A stretch of 64,000 bases of DNA, from positions 372,001 through 436,000 of the forward strand of contig NZ_VLLE01000006.1 of NCBI RefSeq assembly GCF_007830055.1. Direction: 5' to 3'. A model generated the notes under the pieces. It saw only the letters and a program-made list of their open reading frames with translations, was not told the origin of the DNA and searched no databases. Positions within the stretch are counted from its first letter, which is position 1. Each line of letters begins with the position of its first letter. Shown piece by piece: positions 32,919-43,076 of this stretch. The position numbers and the translations under genes were made by a program. Origin of the DNA: Lacibacter cauensis. Lineage in GTDB: Bacteria; Bacteroidota; Bacteroidia; Chitinophagales; Chitinophagaceae.

Positions 32919-33512
32919 ATGCGTCGCACCGTTCATTTTGTCATTAGCCTGGTTTGTTTTGTCTTCGTTTGTACATCCTGCAGCCAACCCAAATTGTTGT
33001 TGAAACCAAAAGCAACCATTGATACACTGCACCTCGAGCTCGATCTTAAACTGGTGCAGCAATACGAGTACCGGCAGGCGCTGATTAAAAAGATGACAAA
33101 GTTTGTGGAGGTGTACAACAGCGAGCAACATCCGTTTAAACTTTCGCTCAACAGCGGAGCAACCACCACCAGTTGTCAACTGAAAGTAGTACGGGTAAAA
33201 TTCATTGGCACTAAAGAAAACATTATCGGCACTGCCATCAGCATTGCGGGCTTAAGCACTGCAACAATACTAACGGCTACAGGTTTTGCAGTTCCGTTTG
33301 GCTGGGTATATATTCCTTCGGCACGCACAAGTTTGCAACCAACTCTCAGCAGCGATATCAGCGAGGGGGTAAATTTTCAACGGGTTGGCATTTCATCAAT
33401 CGGCATGTACCGGCCGCTTAGCAAACAGATCGATAAACAAAGCACCAAGTTTGTGAAGTACATTGTAACAATGGTGCAGGGCCTGGAAGCCGAATATGTA
33501 AAAACACGATAA
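32919..33512 (+). CDS. Putative lipoprotein, unknown family
   Basis: A 197-residue protein with a lipoprotein signal: positively charged start, hydrophobic core and lipobox CTSC (cysteine at about 21), followed by SQPKLLLKPK. The rest is soluble apart from a glycine/alanine stretch (ENIIGTAISIAGLSTATILT) that could touch the membrane. I recognise no family. It is divergent from the VWA gene and ends at a shared terminator. Confidence 0.7.
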   Translation: MRRTVHFVISLVCFVFVCTSCSQPKLLLKPKATIDTLHLELDLKLVQQYEYRQALIKKMTKFVEVYNSEQHPFKLSLNSGATTTSCQLKVVRVKFIGTKENIIGTAISIAGLSTATILTATGFAVPFGWVYIPSARTSLQPTLSSDISEGVNFQRVGISSIGMYRPLSKQIDKQSTKFVKYIVTMVQGLEAEYVKTR

Positions 33513-33558
33513 ACACAATTCACCTCCTTCAGGACAGCATTCAAACTGTACATAAAAA

Positions 33559-33590
33559 AGAACCCCGGATTTACCGGGGTTTCTTTTTTA
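33559..33590. terminator. Bidirectional terminator
   Basis: Stem AACCCCGG / CCGGGGTT with an ATTTA loop; T-rich tract to the right and A-rich to the left. It serves the convergent lipoprotein and DUF2723 genes. Confidence 0.88.
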
Positions 33591-36500
33591 TTTTTTCTGT
33601 GTGTCTGTCGTATTCTTTATTGTTTGTGGTACTTCCTTGCTTTGCAGCGTATCTGCACCCGGTTTAACACCCTGTACATATTGCTTCACTGCCTGGTCAA
33701 TACCCTCAATCAATTGTTTGGCTACCTGGTATTCGTATTCAGATGGTGTAGTGCCATCGCCATCAACATAACTTTCATAGAAAGCGATCTGTTGCTGCAG
33801 ATCTTTCTTCACCTTTTCCATTACACGTTTACCCAATTCAATATCGCCTGCCTGGAAAGCCGTTAACGCAAAGTAGAAACTCTTCTCGTTATGATCGTTA
33901 CCATAACGTGATGCCAATGCATACGGTACGTTCTGATCTTTGATCATCTGATCGGCACGTTGCAGAATTTTCTTTGCATCTTCTTTACGGCCGGCAGCCA
34001 GTAAGTTCATTGCAAGAATTGTGTGAGCGTTACGGATGTTCACCATGTGTCTTCGGTTCTCTTCATCAAAATAAACATCCTCTTTCTGTGCACCGCCGTA
34101 CTTAAACTTGTTCATTACTTTATCAAACATCCAGTCTGTATTCGCTGTAGCTCTTGCATTTGCCACAGGCACCAGGCGGAAGGTTAAACCATCCTGACGC
34201 AGATAATCATCAAAACCAAGCTGGTAAGGTTGTGTAAAGTAAATCGGACGTTTCCAGTTGTTTGCTGCGATGATGTTGAGAATTGCGGCATCGTTTTTAA
34301 AGAGATAAGATTTACCTACCTGGAAACGCAATTCTTTTACTACACTATCCGAAGGATTAACGGTTTTGTTCTGACGAACCACTGTTTCATTCACCGGTAC
34401 AGAAAAACGGTTACTGAAGAAGTAGTTAAGCAGCTCACCACCTTGTGGCGAACGATACATTTTTGTTTCAGCATCACTGCCCACCTGCTCTTTCATCATT
34501 TTATACAGATCGTGGTAGCTGCTGTCTGTTTGCGATACAGGAATGTAATAGCTCACATTGCGTTTATCACCAGCAATCTGTTCTTCGTTCCAGATTACAT
34601 CAATCGGATCGCTTTCGTTTACTTTATAACGAAGCTGGTTAATGTACCAATCAGTTCCTAACAAGCTGGTGTTGATTACACGCACATCGGGACGGATACC
34701 TTTTACTTCCTGTGCATACCACAACGGATAGGTATCGTTGTCGCCCACTGTAAACAGGATGGCGTTTGGTGCACAGCTTTCGAGATAGTTGGTTGCAAGA
34801 TCCGGCGCAATGGTTTTCTTGCTACGGTCATGATCGTCCCAGTTTTGTTGTGCCATTAACAACGGTACAGCCAGTAAACAAAGTGCTGCTGCAAGGTAAG
34901 TACCTGCTGCACCCTTTACTATTTTCTCAAACCATTCTTTTACCTGTATAAATCCAAGACCAATCCAAACAGCAAATGCATAGAAGCTTCCAACATATGC
35001 GTAATCACGCTCACGTGGTTGCGGACCAGCCTGGTTCAAATACAATACAATTGCAAGACCGGTAAAGAAGAATAACAAGCCAACAATGAGTGTATCTTTC
35101 TGATGTTTTGAATACTGATACAGAATACCAAGTATGCCGAGTATAAAAGGTAACAAGTAATACTTGTTGTTTGCTTTATTATCGTTGAGGCTGTCGGGCA
35201 TTAATTTCTGGTTGCCCAAACGTGCATTATCTAAAAATGAAATACCGCTTATCCAGTTACCGTTGCGGCGTTCGCCCAAGCCCTGTACATCGTTTTGTTT
35301 ACCGGCGAAGTTCCACATGAAATAGCGGAAGTACATAATGTTCACCTGGTAACCGAAGAAGAACTTAAAGTTATCGGCCATATTCGGATCACGTTCGTAA
35401 CTGATGCGACCTTGTTGGTCACGCATTTTACCAATACCTAAAAACTGAGCGTAGTAATCTGCATGTCCTTGATCGTTACTTGCATCCCACACACGGGGGA
35501 ACACCATTGTTTGATCGGCAGGATAAACAGGCTTACGTTTTTTACCTGTTACTTCATATTTATCGCCAACACGTTGGTAACTGTCACCATCTTCTGCATA
35601 CTCTTCCACTTCCGAAGTAAACTTCTGTCCTTTCAGCAAAGGCACATCACCATACTGCTCACGGCTGAGGTAACTAACCAATGCCAGCGGATTGTTTACA
35701 TCGTTCATATCAATACCGGGATCGGCATTGGCACGAATCATTGTTGTGATGTATGCTGAGTAACCGATGAGCATAAATGCAAAACTCCACAAACCTAAAC
35801 GTAAGAAACGGTAATGATTTTCTTTTGCCCAACGTAAGCCAACCCAGATGAGTACAGCCAATAACACAAAGAAGAAAATAAACCCTGAAAAGAAAGGCAA
35901 TCCGAAGCTGTTAACAAACATACGATCGAACAAACCTGCACCACTGATGCTCCACTGGATAACTGCTTTTTGCACTAACCCGGTAATTGCACAACCAATA
36001 AGGAAAGCGATAATACCACCTGTCCATGTAGGTTTGTAACGGCGGAAATAGTACACCATCACAATTGCAGGCAAGGTTAAGAGGTTTAACAAGTGTACAC
36101 CAATACTTAAACCCATCATAAAGAAGATCAAAACGATCCAACGTTCGGCCGATGTACGTTTTACATCATCATCACCAGCCAATGTATCTTCATGTTCCCA
36201 TTTCAAAATCATCCAGAACACTACTGCAGTAAAGAAAGATGATAATGCATATACTTCACCTTCTACAGCACTAAACCAAAACGAATCGCTGAAGGTATAA
36301 GCTAAACCACCAATTGCACCTGCTGCCATAATGGTAAACAACTGTACACCCTGGATTTCTTCGTTTCCTTTTTGTACCAATCTGCGGCCGAAGTGTGTGA
36401 TGGTCCAGAAAAGGAACATAATGGTAAAACCACTTGACAATGCAGAAAGGAGGTTTACACCAATGGCTGCATCGCCGGGAGTAAACAATGTAAACAAACG

Positions 36501-36680
36501 ACCGAGCATAATAAACAACGGTGCGCCCGGAGGGTGCGGAATACCCAGTTTGTATGCACAGGAAATAAACTCACCTGTATCCCACAAACTACCTGTGGGT
36601 TCCATTGTTAACACGTAAACTGCACAGGAAATAAGACCAATGATCCAGCCTGTAATGTTGTTGACCTTTTGAAAATTCAT
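33588..36680 (-). CDS. DUF2723 membrane protein (putative protein O-glycosyltransferase)
   Basis: A 1030-residue protein. The N-terminal third has about eleven membrane helices and the GT-C-like start (VLTMEPTGSLWDTGEFISCAYKLGIPHPPGAP) with an early Asp-Glu region typical of DUF2723 (related to eukaryotic TMEM260 O-mannosyltransferase). A middle soluble domain and a helical TPR-like end follow. It probably glycosylates secreted proteins, common in Bacteroidota. It is transcribed alone, with an upstream short hairpin (36704-36717). Confidence 0.87.
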   Translation of the reverse strand: MNFQKVNNITGWIIGLISCAVYVLTMEPTGSLWDTGEFISCAYKLGIPHPPGAPLFIMLGRLFTLFTPGDAAIGVNLLSALSSGFTIMFLFWTITHFGRRLVQKGNEEIQGVQLFTIMAAGAIGGLAYTFSDSFWFSAVEGEVYALSSFFTAVVFWMILKWEHEDTLAGDDDVKRTSAERWIVLIFFMMGLSIGVHLLNLLTLPAIVMVYYFRRYKPTWTGGIIAFLIGCAITGLVQKAVIQWSISGAGLFDRMFVNSFGLPFFSGFIFFFVLLAVLIWVGLRWAKENHYRFLRLGLWSFAFMLIGYSAYITTMIRANADPGIDMNDVNNPLALVSYLSREQYGDVPLLKGQKFTSEVEEYAEDGDSYQRVGDKYEVTGKKRKPVYPADQTMVFPRVWDASNDQGHADYYAQFLGIGKMRDQQGRISYERDPNMADNFKFFFGYQVNIMYFRYFMWNFAGKQNDVQGLGERRNGNWISGISFLDNARLGNQKLMPDSLNDNKANNKYYLLPFILGILGILYQYSKHQKDTLIVGLLFFFTGLAIVLYLNQAGPQPRERDYAYVGSFYAFAVWIGLGFIQVKEWFEKIVKGAAGTYLAAALCLLAVPLLMAQQNWDDHDRSKKTIAPDLATNYLESCAPNAILFTVGDNDTYPLWYAQEVKGIRPDVRVINTSLLGTDWYINQLRYKVNESDPIDVIWNEEQIAGDKRNVSYYIPVSQTDSSYHDLYKMMKEQVGSDAETKMYRSPQGGELLNYFFSNRFSVPVNETVVRQNKTVNPSDSVVKELRFQVGKSYLFKNDAAILNIIAANNWKRPIYFTQPYQLGFDDYLRQDGLTFRLVPVANARATANTDWMFDKVMNKFKYGGAQKEDVYFDEENRRHMVNIRNAHTILAMNLLAAGRKEDAKKILQRADQMIKDQNVPYALASRYGNDHNEKSFYFALTAFQAGDIELGKRVMEKVKKDLQQQIAFYESYVDGDGTTPSEYEYQVAKQLIEGIDQAVKQYVQGVKPGADTLQSKEVPQTIKNTTDTQKK

Positions 36681-36878
36681 ATGAAGCTTAGGTTTAGTAT
36701 TGGCCCGCTATGGCGGGAAGCAGGCAAAAATAAGGAGATGAGTGTATAAACCACTATTTCAACAAGCTTTTAACAGCAGAACCTGATCAATTGATTTTTT
36801 GGCTGATGAGCGTACCGAACAATGGGCATCTTCGTTGTGTCACTCACTTGTACAGCATAACATGCAGGAGCCGATACT
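36681..36878. other. Intergenic region without recognised gene
   Basis: The 198 nt between the DUF2723 start and the SAM hydrolase stop hold a small CCCGC / GCGGG hairpin near 36704-36717 and otherwise no convincing gene or RNA. Confidence 0.5.
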
Positions 36879-37700
36879 TTACTCAAAGTAAACCCGTACT
36901 GTTTGATAAAGCAGACGGCTTTGTGTGTACTGGCTGGTACTTTTTTCGGAGAAGCCCTGCAATCCCAACAGCCCTGCTGCATTACCCTTGTTAATGGCTA
37001 CTTCCAGGTAGCCGGCTGCATTAAACAATGCCAGCTTTTCGCCTTCGGGTACATCTGCATAGGTTTCGCTGATGCGGTCAATCACTTCATCCCGCTTAAA
37101 CACAATTTTAAAGCGCCGGCCTTTGCGTTGCGTTTCAAATTCTTCCTGAGTTATATTGACGATTACATTTTCAAAGTGATCGATGGAGATGATCTGCCCT
37201 TCGATGTACTGGCTGTTGGTAAGCGGCCGCACCGGGTTGCGTACCTGGATCGATACGGAGGCATCACCAATTTCGGGCAATGTTTTACCGGCTGCCAGCT
37301 GCAGTACTGCTTTTCCAAACACTTCGGCACAAGCAAGGGTATTGCGTGGTTTTGTTTTATCGAGTGGTAAGGCAACAACCTGTTCGGGCGTTTCTTCCAG
37401 TATCATCGTAATAAGGCCATTATCGGCCAGCAGATAATACTGGCTGTTGTGTTTTACCAACAGCAAATGATCGGGTTGATACTGAAACAGATTTACCAAA
37501 ATAAGATGAAAACTGTGCTGCGGAAACAACCTGGTTGCATTGCGGATGATATAGGCAGCCTGCGGATCGTTAAATGGCGAAAGCTGATGGGTAATATCAA
37601 TCAGTTGAAACGAAGGATCTTGTTGCAACAATACTGCTTTTACGGCCCCGGCAAGGTAGTCCTGCTCTCCGATGTCTGATGTGAGGGTTAGTAAAGCCAT
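36879..37700 (-). CDS. SAM hydrolase / hydroxide adenosyltransferase (DUF62)
   Basis: A 273-residue enzyme of the DUF62 family that cleaves S-adenosylmethionine to adenosine and methionine using hydroxide. The N-terminal LTLTSDIGEQDYLAGAVKA and VDITHQLSPFN-like segment (DITHQLSPFNDPQAA) carry the conserved Asp and His, and the C-terminal barrel contains NVIVNI. The fluorinase-specific loop is not seen. It is transcribed alone, opposite to no immediate neighbour. Confidence 0.9.
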   Translation of the reverse strand: MALLTLTSDIGEQDYLAGAVKAVLLQQDPSFQLIDITHQLSPFNDPQAAYIIRNATRLFPQHSFHLILVNLFQYQPDHLLLVKHNSQYYLLADNGLITMILEETPEQVVALPLDKTKPRNTLACAEVFGKAVLQLAAGKTLPEIGDASVSIQVRNPVRPLTNSQYIEGQIISIDHFENVIVNITQEEFETQRKGRRFKIVFKRDEVIDRISETYADVPEGEKLALFNAAGYLEVAINKGNAAGLLGLQGFSEKSTSQYTQSRLLYQTVRVYFE

Positions 37701-37782
37701 TGATGCGAAAAAGAGTTGAAACGAAAGATAAACAATAATCAGTTGCAGAAAGCGGCATTCATCTTTCTAACAGCGCACAAAT

Positions 37783-38586
37783 TTATTTAATCAGCTTTCC
37801 TTCTTTAAAGAAAAATTTGTGAATGTATTTATCGGCTAATTGGGGAAGAAACTTACTCATCCATACCGTTGCTTTACCGGTAAAGGTTAACACCACCGCA
37901 CGTTTCCGTTTGGCAATGGCATTAAAAATATGTTGGGCACATTCTTCAGCACTCATCAGTTTCGATTCGTCCATCGGTGTTTCGCCTATTGGTTTACCCG
38001 AACCATCCAATGCAACCGAGCGGATATTAGTGGCAATGAAACCCGGCGATACCCACAACACATTTACATCATGGTCTTTCATTTCAACACGCAACGCTTC
38101 GAGCCAACCTTGCATGGCAAATTTTGATGCAGAGTATGCACTGCGTCCGGGAATACCTCTGTTACCAACTATTGACGAAATACCTGCAACAGATCCTTTT
38201 CGTTGAATGATATACGGCAATGCTGCCTTTGTAGCATAAACAGTACCCCAGAAATTTACATCCATCAGTCGTTTATAGGCCGATGTTTCTGAATCGATGA
38301 TTAAAGCACGCATGGATAAGCCTGCGTTGTTGATTAATACATCAATACCGCCGAATGCTTTTACGGTTGTAGCAATAAAACGATTACAATCCTGTTCATT
38401 GCTTACATCTGCAACAAATGTATGAATGGGCCTACCTGCAAACTCCTGCTGCAAGGCATACAGTTTATCATTGTTTCTTCCACAGGTTGCCACTTTAGCG
38501 CCTTTACTGAGGAATAATGTTACCAATGCTTTACCAATGCCATCGCTACCACCTGTAATAACCACCACCTTATCCTGAAAATCCAT
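37783..38586 (-). CDS. SDR-family oxidoreductase
   Basis: A 267-residue short-chain dehydrogenase with the nucleotide-binding glycine motif GGSDGIGKAL (about 12-21), NNAGLS (about 86), the catalytic Ser in SSIVGNRG and the YSASKFAMQG motif (Tyr155-Lys159 region). The end RKRAVVLTFTGKATVWMSKFLPQLADKYI resembles DHRS7/SDR lipid reductases, but the substrate is unknown. NAD(P)-dependent and cytosolic or membrane-associated. Confidence 0.9.
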   Translation of the reverse strand: MDFQDKVVVITGGSDGIGKALVTLFLSKGAKVATCGRNNDKLYALQQEFAGRPIHTFVADVSNEQDCNRFIATTVKAFGGIDVLINNAGLSMRALIIDSETSAYKRLMDVNFWGTVYATKAALPYIIQRKGSVAGISSIVGNRGIPGRSAYSASKFAMQGWLEALRVEMKDHDVNVLWVSPGFIATNIRSVALDGSGKPIGETPMDESKLMSAEECAQHIFNAIAKRKRAVVLTFTGKATVWMSKFLPQLADKYIHKFFFKEGKLIK

Positions 38587-38656
38587 GCTTTGTATTTTGA
38601 TACGTACAAAAGTAGTATAAACAGAAAAGCCTCCGTGTGGAGGCTTTTGTTTTCTG

Positions 38657-38729
38657 TGATCCCGCTGGGACTCGAACCCAGGACCCCAACATTAAAAGTG
38701 TCGTGCTCTACCAACTGAGCTACGGAATC
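38657..38729 (-). tRNA. tRNA-Lys (TTT anticodon)
   Basis: The reverse strand gives a full cloverleaf: acceptor GATTCCG / CGGGATC (one G-T pair), D arm GCTCAGTTGGTAGAGC, anticodon stem CGACA / TGTTG with loop CTTTTAA (anticodon TTT), T arm CTGGG-TTCGAGT-CCCAG and discriminator A. The CCA end is not encoded. Confidence 0.96.
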
Positions 38730-38865
38730 TCAAAACGTTTCCGTTTTTTTGGGAGTGCAAAAATAGGGTAATTACAATTGCCTCCAAATTTTTTAAACTA
38801 AAATGTTTGTACTTTTTTCTTCCTGTTGCTGTGTAATTTCTTCAAACCCAACAGCAGCAAGCATT

Positions 38866-39813
38866 CTACTCCAATTCCTCGCTCACAAATTTTTCTTTCA
38901 TTTTTTCCAGCAGCTTCGTTTCAATCATCTTTGTTGCAAGATGAATCATGTTTACGAATGCTTTTGATGTGGAAATACCATGACCCACAATTACCGGTTT
39001 ATCTATTCCGAGAATGGGTGTACCGCCGTATGTTTCAAAATTAAAACGCTTGAAATAATCATCCTCATCCAGGTTGCGTGATTTTGAAATATCAAAGATC
39101 GATTCGCCCAGTTTTAAAATCACATTGCCTGTAAATCCATCACACACCATTACATCGGCTTTACCGGTTAAAATTTCACGGCCTTCAATATTACCAATAA
39201 AGTTGATGAGCTTACTTTCTTTCAACAACGGGTAAGCAGCTTGTGCCAACAAGTTTCCCTTTCCTTCTTCTTCACCAATATTAATTAACCCCACCGCAGG
39301 GTTTTCAATTTCAAGAATGTTTTGTGCGTAGATGCTGCCTAAGATGGCATTCTGCAATAAATTCTCCGGTTTACAATCGGCCTGCATACCTACATCGAGG
39401 ATTAACCCATAACCACCTTCAACTTTAGGAATAACTGTTGAAATAGTTGGACGCTGCACACCTTCTATGGCACGGATAGTATAAAATACCCCCACCATCA
39501 TGGCTCCGGTGTTCCCGGCACTGATGAATGCATCAATTTTACCTTCGGCCAGCAACTGCATTCCTTTGTTCATGGAAGAGTTGGGCTTATCCCGTAAAGC
39601 TTTTGTTGGCGATTCCTGCATGTCTACAACTTCGGTGGTATGCAAAAAAGCAATATTGGGAGGTACCGAAACAAAATGCCTGCGCATGATGGCTTCATCG
39701 CCAATCAGCAGCAATTTAATTCCGGGGGTAGCATCGGCTAAAAACAAATCTACGCCCAACAGCGGCTGCTGAGGGGCGTAGTCGCCACCCATCATGTCAA
39801 TACCTATGACCAT
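38866..39813 (-). CDS. plsX: PlsX, acyl-ACP:phosphate acyltransferase
   Basis: A 315-residue peripheral membrane enzyme that makes acyl-phosphate from acyl-ACP for phospholipid synthesis. MVIGIDMMGGDYAPQ at the start, the GNTGAMM motif and the RPTISTVIPKVEGGYGLILDVG segment are typical. Downstream of yceD and rpmF in the conserved yceD-rpmF-plsX order (23 nt from rpmF). Confidence 0.94.
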   Translation of the reverse strand: MVIGIDMMGGDYAPQQPLLGVDLFLADATPGIKLLLIGDEAIMRRHFVSVPPNIAFLHTTEVVDMQESPTKALRDKPNSSMNKGMQLLAEGKIDAFISAGNTGAMMVGVFYTIRAIEGVQRPTISTVIPKVEGGYGLILDVGMQADCKPENLLQNAILGSIYAQNILEIENPAVGLINIGEEEGKGNLLAQAAYPLLKESKLINFIGNIEGREILTGKADVMVCDGFTGNVILKLGESIFDISKSRNLDEDDYFKRFNFETYGGTPILGIDKPVIVGHGISTSKAFVNMIHLATKMIETKLLEKMKEKFVSEELE

Positions 39814-39836
39814 GCAGGTAAGTTAATTATAAAAGC

Positions 39837-40031
39837 TTATGCTTTTGCGGGAGCTTTTTCAGCTACTAATTTTCCTTTGTAGTACAGTTTACCTTCGCTC
39901 ACGTGTGCACGATGACGGGGATGTGTTTCGCCCGTAGTGCTGTCTTTTGTTAAAGTAACACTCACTGCTGTATAGTGTGTACGACGTTTCGCACTGCGTT
40001 GTTGTGAATGTCTGCGCTTTGGATTTGGCAT
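39837..40031 (-). CDS. rpmF: Ribosomal protein bL32
   Basis: A 64-residue protein starting MPNPKRRHSQQRSAKRRTHY, the classic bL32 start. No cysteines are present at all, so it is the zinc-free (C-minus) form. It lies 11 nt downstream of yceD and before plsX. Confidence 0.95.
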   Translation of the reverse strand: MPNPKRRHSQQRSAKRRTHYTAVSVTLTKDSTTGETHPRHRAHVSEGKLYYKGKLVAEKAPAKA

Positions 40032-40042
40032 ATCTTTAAATT

Positions 40043-40579
40043 TTACTCGTTTCTAAATTTATCTAACCCCTTCCAGAGGGATTTATTTTCGTTTTCCTGC
40101 GGGTTCATCTGAGCCAGCTTGGCCAGCACTTCTTTATTGCAGTGCGGTCCGCCAATCTCACTTTCCCTGCACATCTTTTGCATGGGTATGCTGAGGTTAA
40201 TAAACTCGAAGATCCAGTTTTTCACATGCAGATGACTTTCTGTACGTGAAATATAGAACACATCCGGACTTTCCTCTTCCTCATTCATCTTCTCCGGTTC
40301 ATCGGTCATTTTCACCAGCATTTCGAATTCGTCCCACAGTTCCAAAGGCAAATCGTTTCCGCAACGGTCGCAAAGAACGCCAACGGCACCTCCTACCTCA
40401 AACTTCAGCAGCATAAACCCGGTATTCTTTTCTAATTCCAGCTTTACGTTTGCTTTACAGTTTTTAAAGTCCTGTTTTCCGAATTCTTCAAAGAACCTGT
40501 CGTCAATTTCGTAATGAAACTGATGCGTGCCGGGTTTTAACCCTACAAATGCTATTTCAAATTCCCGGCGGCTCGACAT
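40043..40579 (-). CDS. YceD/DUF177 family protein
   Basis: A protein of about 178 residues. The ATG at 40579 (MSSRREFEIAFVGLKPGTH) is preferred over a longer non-conserved extension. The DUF177 core contains CDRCGNDLPLELWDEF, with a C-x2-C pair and later CRESEIGGPHCN. In other bacteria YceD is linked to 23S rRNA accumulation or processing and is genetically next to rpmF, as here. Confidence 0.9.
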   Translation of the reverse strand: MSSRREFEIAFVGLKPGTHQFHYEIDDRFFEEFGKQDFKNCKANVKLELEKNTGFMLLKFEVGGAVGVLCDRCGNDLPLELWDEFEMLVKMTDEPEKMNEEEESPDVFYISRTESHLHVKNWIFEFINLSIPMQKMCRESEIGGPHCNKEVLAKLAQMNPQENENKSLWKGLDKFRNE

Positions 40580-40831
40580 AATACCCCTTTTTAAAGAGTT
40601 TGCAAAGGTAACCGAAATACAGATTGCTGCCAAAGGAAATATTGGTTTTCTTTCAGCAAGAACCAAGGCCAAACAGGGTTGCACCGGGGATTGGGATAAA
40701 AGTAGCGGGCTTTCGTCAATAATCCGGTTGCTGAGATTAACCTACCCGCAAGTCTTGTTCATTGACAATCAAATGCTAAACCTTGTTTGCTGCAAACCGG
40801 CAAACCGGTTTCTACCGTACATTTGATTTCG

Positions 40832-41917
40832 ATGACCTACGGCAAACTTATACGTCTATCGCTGCTCATAGCGCTCCTCATCCTTGCCCTGTTTATATTT
40901 TTTGTATCGGGCAACCATGTGTGGATTGAGAAGAATTATGCCAACGGGTTTTACCCCGGGCTGAGCCGTTTTTTACGGTTGCTTTTTGGCTGGCTTCCCT
41001 TTAGCCTGGGCGATGTGTTGTACAGCATTGTTGCAGTAACGGTACTTTGGCAACTGGGCAAATTTGTTGTTCGCCTGTTTCATAAAACCGACAGCTGGCG
41101 AAAAAAATTGGCGCCTTTACTTACAGCAGGCATGATCCTGCTGTTTGTGTATGTCTATTTTTATCTTTTCTGGGGGCTGAATTACTATCGACAGGGAATT
41201 GAACAGCAGCTTGGGTTAAAAAACGGCAAGTTTAAAAAGCAAGAGCTCATCGATCTCAATCAATACCTTCTTACGCAGGTAAACAGCCGCAAACAGGTTT
41301 GCCTGCAGAAGAAAGATACCATCATGCAAAACGACCGCATGTTTCAATCGGCATTGCAAGGCTATCAAACACTTGAAAAACAATTTTCATTTCTACGGTA
41401 CAAGCAGGCATCGCTAAAACCATCGATGTTTGGGAAGATAGGCAACTATGTAGGGTTCCAGGGATATTACAACCCATTCACCGGCGAAGGACAGGTGAAT
41501 ACAGCAATCCCCAACTTCCTGCAACCTTATGTTGTTTGTCATGAAATGGCGCACCAGATTGGTTACGCCAGCGAAAGCGAAGCCAATTTTGTTGGTTTTC
41601 TTTCGGCCACACATTCACCCGATACCTTGATGCAATACTCCAGCTATCTCGACATGTTTTTATATGCATGGGGTAACCTCAGGGCTGTTGATTCAACTGC
41701 AGCAAAACAATTTGGCGAGCAACTGCACCCCGGTGTGAAACGAGACTTGGCAGCGTATAAGAAGTTTGTATACGATCATCGCACCTTCATCAGCGATTGG
41801 ACTGATAAACTTTACGATTACTACCTGAAGCAAAACCGCCAACGCAAAGGCATTGAAAGTTATGGCGAGGTAACAGGCTGGGTGTTGGCGTACCGGCATA
41901 AATACGGGCTTAAGTAA
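40832..41917 (+). CDS. DUF3810 membrane protein with HExxH motif
   Basis: A protein of about 361 residues from the ATG at 40832 (MTYGKLIRLS); an upstream TTG start is less likely. Three N-terminal membrane helices lead to a soluble domain with HEMAHQIGYASESEANFV, a gluzincin-type zinc motif (HExxH then E). DUF3810 is a predicted membrane peptidase whose substrate is unknown. A TACATTTG (-7 type) at 40818 gives a very short leader. Confidence 0.85.
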   Translation: MTYGKLIRLSLLIALLILALFIFFVSGNHVWIEKNYANGFYPGLSRFLRLLFGWLPFSLGDVLYSIVAVTVLWQLGKFVVRLFHKTDSWRKKLAPLLTAGMILLFVYVYFYLFWGLNYYRQGIEQQLGLKNGKFKKQELIDLNQYLLTQVNSRKQVCLQKKDTIMQNDRMFQSALQGYQTLEKQFSFLRYKQASLKPSMFGKIGNYVGFQGYYNPFTGEGQVNTAIPNFLQPYVVCHEMAHQIGYASESEANFVGFLSATHSPDTLMQYSSYLDMFLYAWGNLRAVDSTAAKQFGEQLHPGVKRDLAAYKKFVYDHRTFISDWTDKLYDYYLKQNRQRKGIESYGEVTGWVLAYRHKYGLK

Positions 41918-41970
41918 GTCCTATCTTTGCTTACAGCAATCCTGTTTCTATCACTGCTTAATTCAACTGC

Positions 41971-43074
41971 ATGCGCTTTACATTTTTATCACTCATTTTT
42001 CTGTTTTCATTTTTCGTTGCCGGCGCACAGGAAAGCAGTTTCTTTTCCATTAAAAAAGACAGTTCCGGTTTTCTGTTAACAGAAAAAGGAGCAGCACATC
42101 TTGCTTCGCTTCCGTTGAAATGTATTGAACAGGAATACCCTAACAAAACCAACCATCTTTCTAACAGCGACAGTGATCATGTATTAAAACCACATGAATT
42201 GCATCCATCGTTTTACGGCTGTTTAGACTGGCACTCATCGATACACGGGCATTGGATGCTGGTGAAACTGTTGAAAGCATTTCCCAACCTCAAAAATGCA
42301 ACTACCATACGCACTGTTCTCAACAGGAGTTTTGCTGCAGAAAATATTCTGAAAGAAGTGAAGTATTTTGATCTGCCGCTTGCTGCAAGCTGGGAACGTA
42401 CCTATGGTTGGGCATGGCTGTTAAAGCTCGATGAAGAATTAATTCAATGGGATGATGCCGATGCAAAAACATGGCACGCAAACCTGCAACCCCTCACTAT
42501 AAAGATTGTTGAACTGTGGACGAAATTTTTACCCAAGCAAACCTATCCCAACAGAACAGGTGTTCATCCAAATACTGCTTTCGGATTGGTGTTTGCACTT
42601 GATTATGCCAGAGCAGCACGCAACACTGCATTTGAACTAACCATTGTACAAAGCGCTTTAACCATTTACAAAAAAGATAAAAATGCACCTGCATCGTGGG
42701 AACCCAATGGATCTGATTTTCTTTCGCCATCACTGGAAGTAGCCGACCTGATGCGAAGAGTATTACCGAAAAAAGATTTTATTCCCTGGTTTAATCAATA
42801 CATCACTGCAGCATCATTAAAGCACTTGGGTATTTTACCCGTAGTGTCAGACAGAAATGATTATCAGATTGTACACCTCGATGGTCTTTGCTTTAGCCGC
42901 AGCTGGTGTATGAATGGCATTGCCAAAGCATTACCTGCAGGTGACCCTCGCAAAAAACAATTGATGCGTGCTGCCATCAATCATCTTACAGCTGCATTGC
43001 CCAATATTGTAAACGGAGGTTATGGTGGCGAACACTGGCTGGCCAGCTTTGCTGTTTATGCCTTGTTCCAGTAA
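41971..43074 (+). CDS. DUF2891 secreted protein
   Basis: A 367-residue exported protein with a signal peptide (RFTFLSLIFLFSFFVAGAQ) and the DUF2891 hallmark HPSFYGCLDWHSSIHGHW. The alpha-helical, tryptophan-rich body resembles an alpha/alpha-barrel of glycosidase-like proteins, but no activity is established. It stands between DUF3810 (53 nt upstream, with TATCTTTG in between) and the convergent dcd gene. Confidence 0.87.
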   Translation: MRFTFLSLIFLFSFFVAGAQESSFFSIKKDSSGFLLTEKGAAHLASLPLKCIEQEYPNKTNHLSNSDSDHVLKPHELHPSFYGCLDWHSSIHGHWMLVKLLKAFPNLKNATTIRTVLNRSFAAENILKEVKYFDLPLAASWERTYGWAWLLKLDEELIQWDDADAKTWHANLQPLTIKIVELWTKFLPKQTYPNRTGVHPNTAFGLVFALDYARAARNTAFELTIVQSALTIYKKDKNAPASWEPNGSDFLSPSLEVADLMRRVLPKKDFIPWFNQYITAASLKHLGILPVVSDRNDYQIVHLDGLCFSRSWCMNGIAKALPAGDPRKKQLMRAAINHLTAALPNIVNGGYGGEHWLASFAVYALFQ

Positions 43075-43076
43075 GC

